From positions 29,286,168 to 29,350,167 of the forward strand of contig NC_092569.1 of the NCBI RefSeq assembly GCF_037975245.1: a stretch of DNA of 64,000 bases. Reading direction: 5' to 3'. Positions 62,001-64,000 of this stretch are shown here, piece by piece. A model generated the notes under the pieces. That model made no database searches. It saw only the letters and a program-made list of their open reading frames with translations, and was not told the origin of the DNA. This DNA is from Apostichopus japonicus (taxonomy: Eukaryota; Echinodermata; Holothuroidea; Aspidochirotida; Stichopodidae). Made by a program: the position numbers and the translations under genes. The first letter of the stretch is position 1; each line of letters starts with the position of its first letter.

Positions 62001-63850
62001 AGTCTTTAAATCCTCAAATTGGGGTCATATTCTGACGTTAAATGTTCAACCAAATAAAGAAGTATGATGTATATACCTGGAAAAGTGAAAACAATCAAAT
62101 ATTACTTTTTGTTCATCAACATTACATCACTAAAACCTACCCTACTATCACATGTCTGTCTTTCTTTTCTAACAATACTTACTATGACCTTGATCTAAGT
62201 TTTGTATTTTTGGAGTTGGAATATATTTGTCGCTGTAATGTTCACACTGTTGGAATTCTTACGGACTGAACAACGACTGTGACGTCTATTGTTAAAGGCT
62301 TGTTGCATCAGTTTGGGGAACAGTAATCAAAGGGATGGCTGTGGCAACTGAACTCAACAAAAGTTACAATTCAGAACCCAAGGGGATAGTTTCAGGTTGC
62401 AATAACATACCAGGCCAGAAGAAGAACCAGCCAGAAGCAGAGACCTACCATCTGATTAATAACAGCCGAACATAGAAATAGTGAGAAATAAGCGAAATTA
62501 TCCTAAACAGCCATAAACCTAATTTCATAACCATAAACTTGTACCACCGAAAACGAAACAAATTGACAAATAAAATGCCCTCGAAATAATTTGGGCAGTC
62601 GGGACAAAGTGAAACATCTTCCTTGCATGTTCCTCTTGGTTTGTAAAATGCATTACAACTCGTTGATAACTTGGTCAAAGGATACATTCACTCACGAACA
62701 ACTGATGAGCAATGTAAGACGAGCTTGGACAACATAAAATGCAGACTTATTTTGTAGAAATTCACTAGGATTTTATTTAACAATCTTACCTTGGTTTTCT
62801 GCAAACTGTCTACTGGCTAGTAGTAAACCGGGTTCTTTGGGTTTAAATCTGGTGCCTTCTGGGTACACAATCATCCAAATCTGGAAGGACGAAGGTTGAC
62901 AATGGTGTCATTAGTTGCTATGGTAACATCTCATGAATATTCAGATGAAAATACCACAGAAAACAAATTTTGCTAAATTTGGTAAATTACAACAAAATCA
63001 ATTATGGCTGTCAAACGAATGTATCGGTAACATCTCATAAATATTGAGATGAAAATACCAAAGAGAACAAATTTGGCTAAATTTAGTAAATTACAACTAA
63101 ATCAATTATGGCAGTCAAACGAATGCATACATAACATCTCATTAATTTTCAGGTGAAATTACCAAAGAGAACAAGTTTTGCTTACCACACATACTTTCAA
63201 GGCATGTTAGTGTATACATATATATCAGAATTATTTGTACTGACAAGTCCCTGAACTGACAAATTTTCAGTTTTGATTTTAACTAGGCACCATAGCCTTG
63301 ATCAAAGTTGTGAACCATCAAATAATGAACTCATTGACTCACTACAACTCTTGTTGTAGAGCTGGGTTTTGTTTCCCTAGTTTTTCACCCTCTCTTGTGT
63401 TGAGCAACCTTTTAACTTGATTTATGAACTAACAAGATGGGTGCTACTTTGTTATTGCTTGCAGCTTGTGAGTTTAGGTTACACTACTGAATTGATTTTT
63501 TTATTTTTTACAAATTAAAGCATGAACTATACAAAGACAAAACATGGATGGACTATCCAGTTACGTAAGATCATAACTAAAATTCATTAAGACTTTTGAA
63601 AATAAGCCATGCTGAACACCTTAAAACTATCATTGTAATTAAGTTAGTTTCTCCAATTTCTACAGCAATAAGTTTTATTTGGGTAATAACAGAATCCTGG
63701 TTCAAATCCTGTTCTAGCAAAACAAAGAAATTACTGGGCTCTCTCTCAAAACAGACTTACCGGTAGTTTCTTCTCCCGAAAGTTGCTCAATCTCCTCATG
63801 ATCCTCTGTTTATTGCTCTCGTCGAAGTTGCGCCCTCTCTTGACGTATAT
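59015..63850 (-). CDS. AGPAT5: AGPAT5-like acyltransferase, C-terminal exons (partial)
   Basis: This enzyme family acylates lysophosphatidic acid or related lysophospholipids at ER, nuclear-envelope or mitochondrial membranes. Five exons (minus): 63850-63761, 62880-62790, 61917-61744, 60826-60715, 59240-59015, with agreeing phases, give 230 C-terminal residues. Seen: HGGIYVKRGRNF, then the acyltransferase motif YPEGTRF, then GLPVLHQVLSPRYKA (family GLAVLxHVLTPR), AIYDVTIAY, VHIHLRRIP and RWLHGVFQDKDK. The tail has two hydrophobic segments (TLPAFLFSCGLMVPVF and IAGSLLCCFWMKF), as in AGPAT5. The NHxxxxD catalytic motif lies in exons beyond position 64000. LCLAT1 is a sister alternative, but the tail fits AGPAT5 better. 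Intron 4 carries a nine-unit minisatellite and a SINE. Confidence 0.88.
59580..60585. repeat. Minisatellite, about 112-bp unit, nine copies
   Basis: Units containing CTTCCTTGAGTAAGAGAGGG start near 59582, 59693, 59802, 59912, 60025, 60142, 60255, 60367 and 60477. The middle units are most alike and the outer ones more diverged. It lies in the last intron of the AGPAT5-like gene. Confidence 0.9.
61128..61480 (-). mobile_element. tRNA-derived SINE, family 2, full copy
   Basis: Read on the minus strand: head with A-box TGGTCAAGTGG and B-box GGTTCGAGTCC, core TTGTGTCCTTGGGCAAGG and CTTTATCTCC, and a long 3' region ending GGTCTCAAACAAGACTGTAA that matches 13041-13318. It lies in an intron of the AGPAT5-like gene in the same orientation as the gene. 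Confidence 0.75.
62925..63185. repeat. Three-copy tandem repeat, about 97-bp unit
   Basis: The phrase AACATCTCATGAATATTCAG followed by GATGAAAATACCA and ATTACAAC.AAATCAATTATGGC recurs about three times, the last unit shortened. It lies in an intron of the AGPAT5-like gene. Confidence 0.75.
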
Positions 63851-64000
63851 TCCACCGTGCTATTTACCGGAGAGAAGAGTTGTCAATTAAATTAAAAGAT
63901 TAAATTGGATTAAAATGTTACCATACATGGACCAATCTTATCATCTCATCTGTCTTCTTCTTGCCTAGAGGCAAATAAGGCCTCAACAGAGTGTCTCCAT
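63851..64000. other. Right-edge intron sequence
   Basis: The acceptor for the 63850 exon borders this stretch. No further exon is recognised before the window ends. Confidence 0.4.

Overview
The window reads as nuclear DNA of a marine invertebrate, most plausibly a deuterostome such as an echinoderm (a sea cucumber is my best guess, from general look only). The evidence is the split genes with GT/AG introns, tRNA-derived SINEs, a Ty3/gypsy LTR retrotransposon, many short inverted-repeat DNA elements, and metazoan mitochondrial and ER lipid-metabolism genes. No prokaryotic features are present.

Layout. Positions 1-16.8 kb are repeat-dominated: hAT-like non-autonomous DNA elements (several with 8-bp target duplications), a decayed hAT transposase tail, a gag fragment fused to coding tandem repeats, SINEs, foldback sequence, a candidate signal-peptide first exon at 733-823 (minus) and two exons of a RIDA-like gene (13.6 and 16.2 kb, minus) with an in-frame stop. 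Positions 16859-22838 hold a complete Ty3/gypsy element with identical 338-bp LTRs, intact gag and pol, a tRNA-Leu-type primer site, and a textbook -1 frameshift signal (GGGAAAC plus a potential pseudoknot) at the gag stop.

Positions 25.6-56.3 kb hold the core of the window: HADHB (minus, 13 coding exons, 478 aa) and HADHA (plus, 21 coding exons, 766 aa), arranged head to head around a 1.0-kb shared upstream region. They encode the beta and alpha subunits of the mitochondrial trifunctional protein, which carries out the last three steps of long-chain fatty-acid beta-oxidation: hydratase and 3-hydroxyacyl-CoA dehydrogenase in alpha, thiolase in beta. I rebuilt all exons by hand; splice phases agree throughout and both lengths are close to the vertebrate proteins. 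At 59.0-63.9 kb lie the last five exons of an AGPAT5-like acyltransferase (minus), convergent with HADHA and running off the right edge.

Unusual points: (1) the retrotransposon frameshift signal; (2) three tandem arrays in this one gene pair that start at exon/5' splice-site junctions, two of them copying exon sequence and the donor; (3) an 883-bp inverted-repeat element in HADHB intron 1 whose ends are arrays of an ACGTCC-containing motif; (4) hammerhead-like TGANGA...GAAAC motifs in three places; (5) SINEs that share a head and core but carry different tails.
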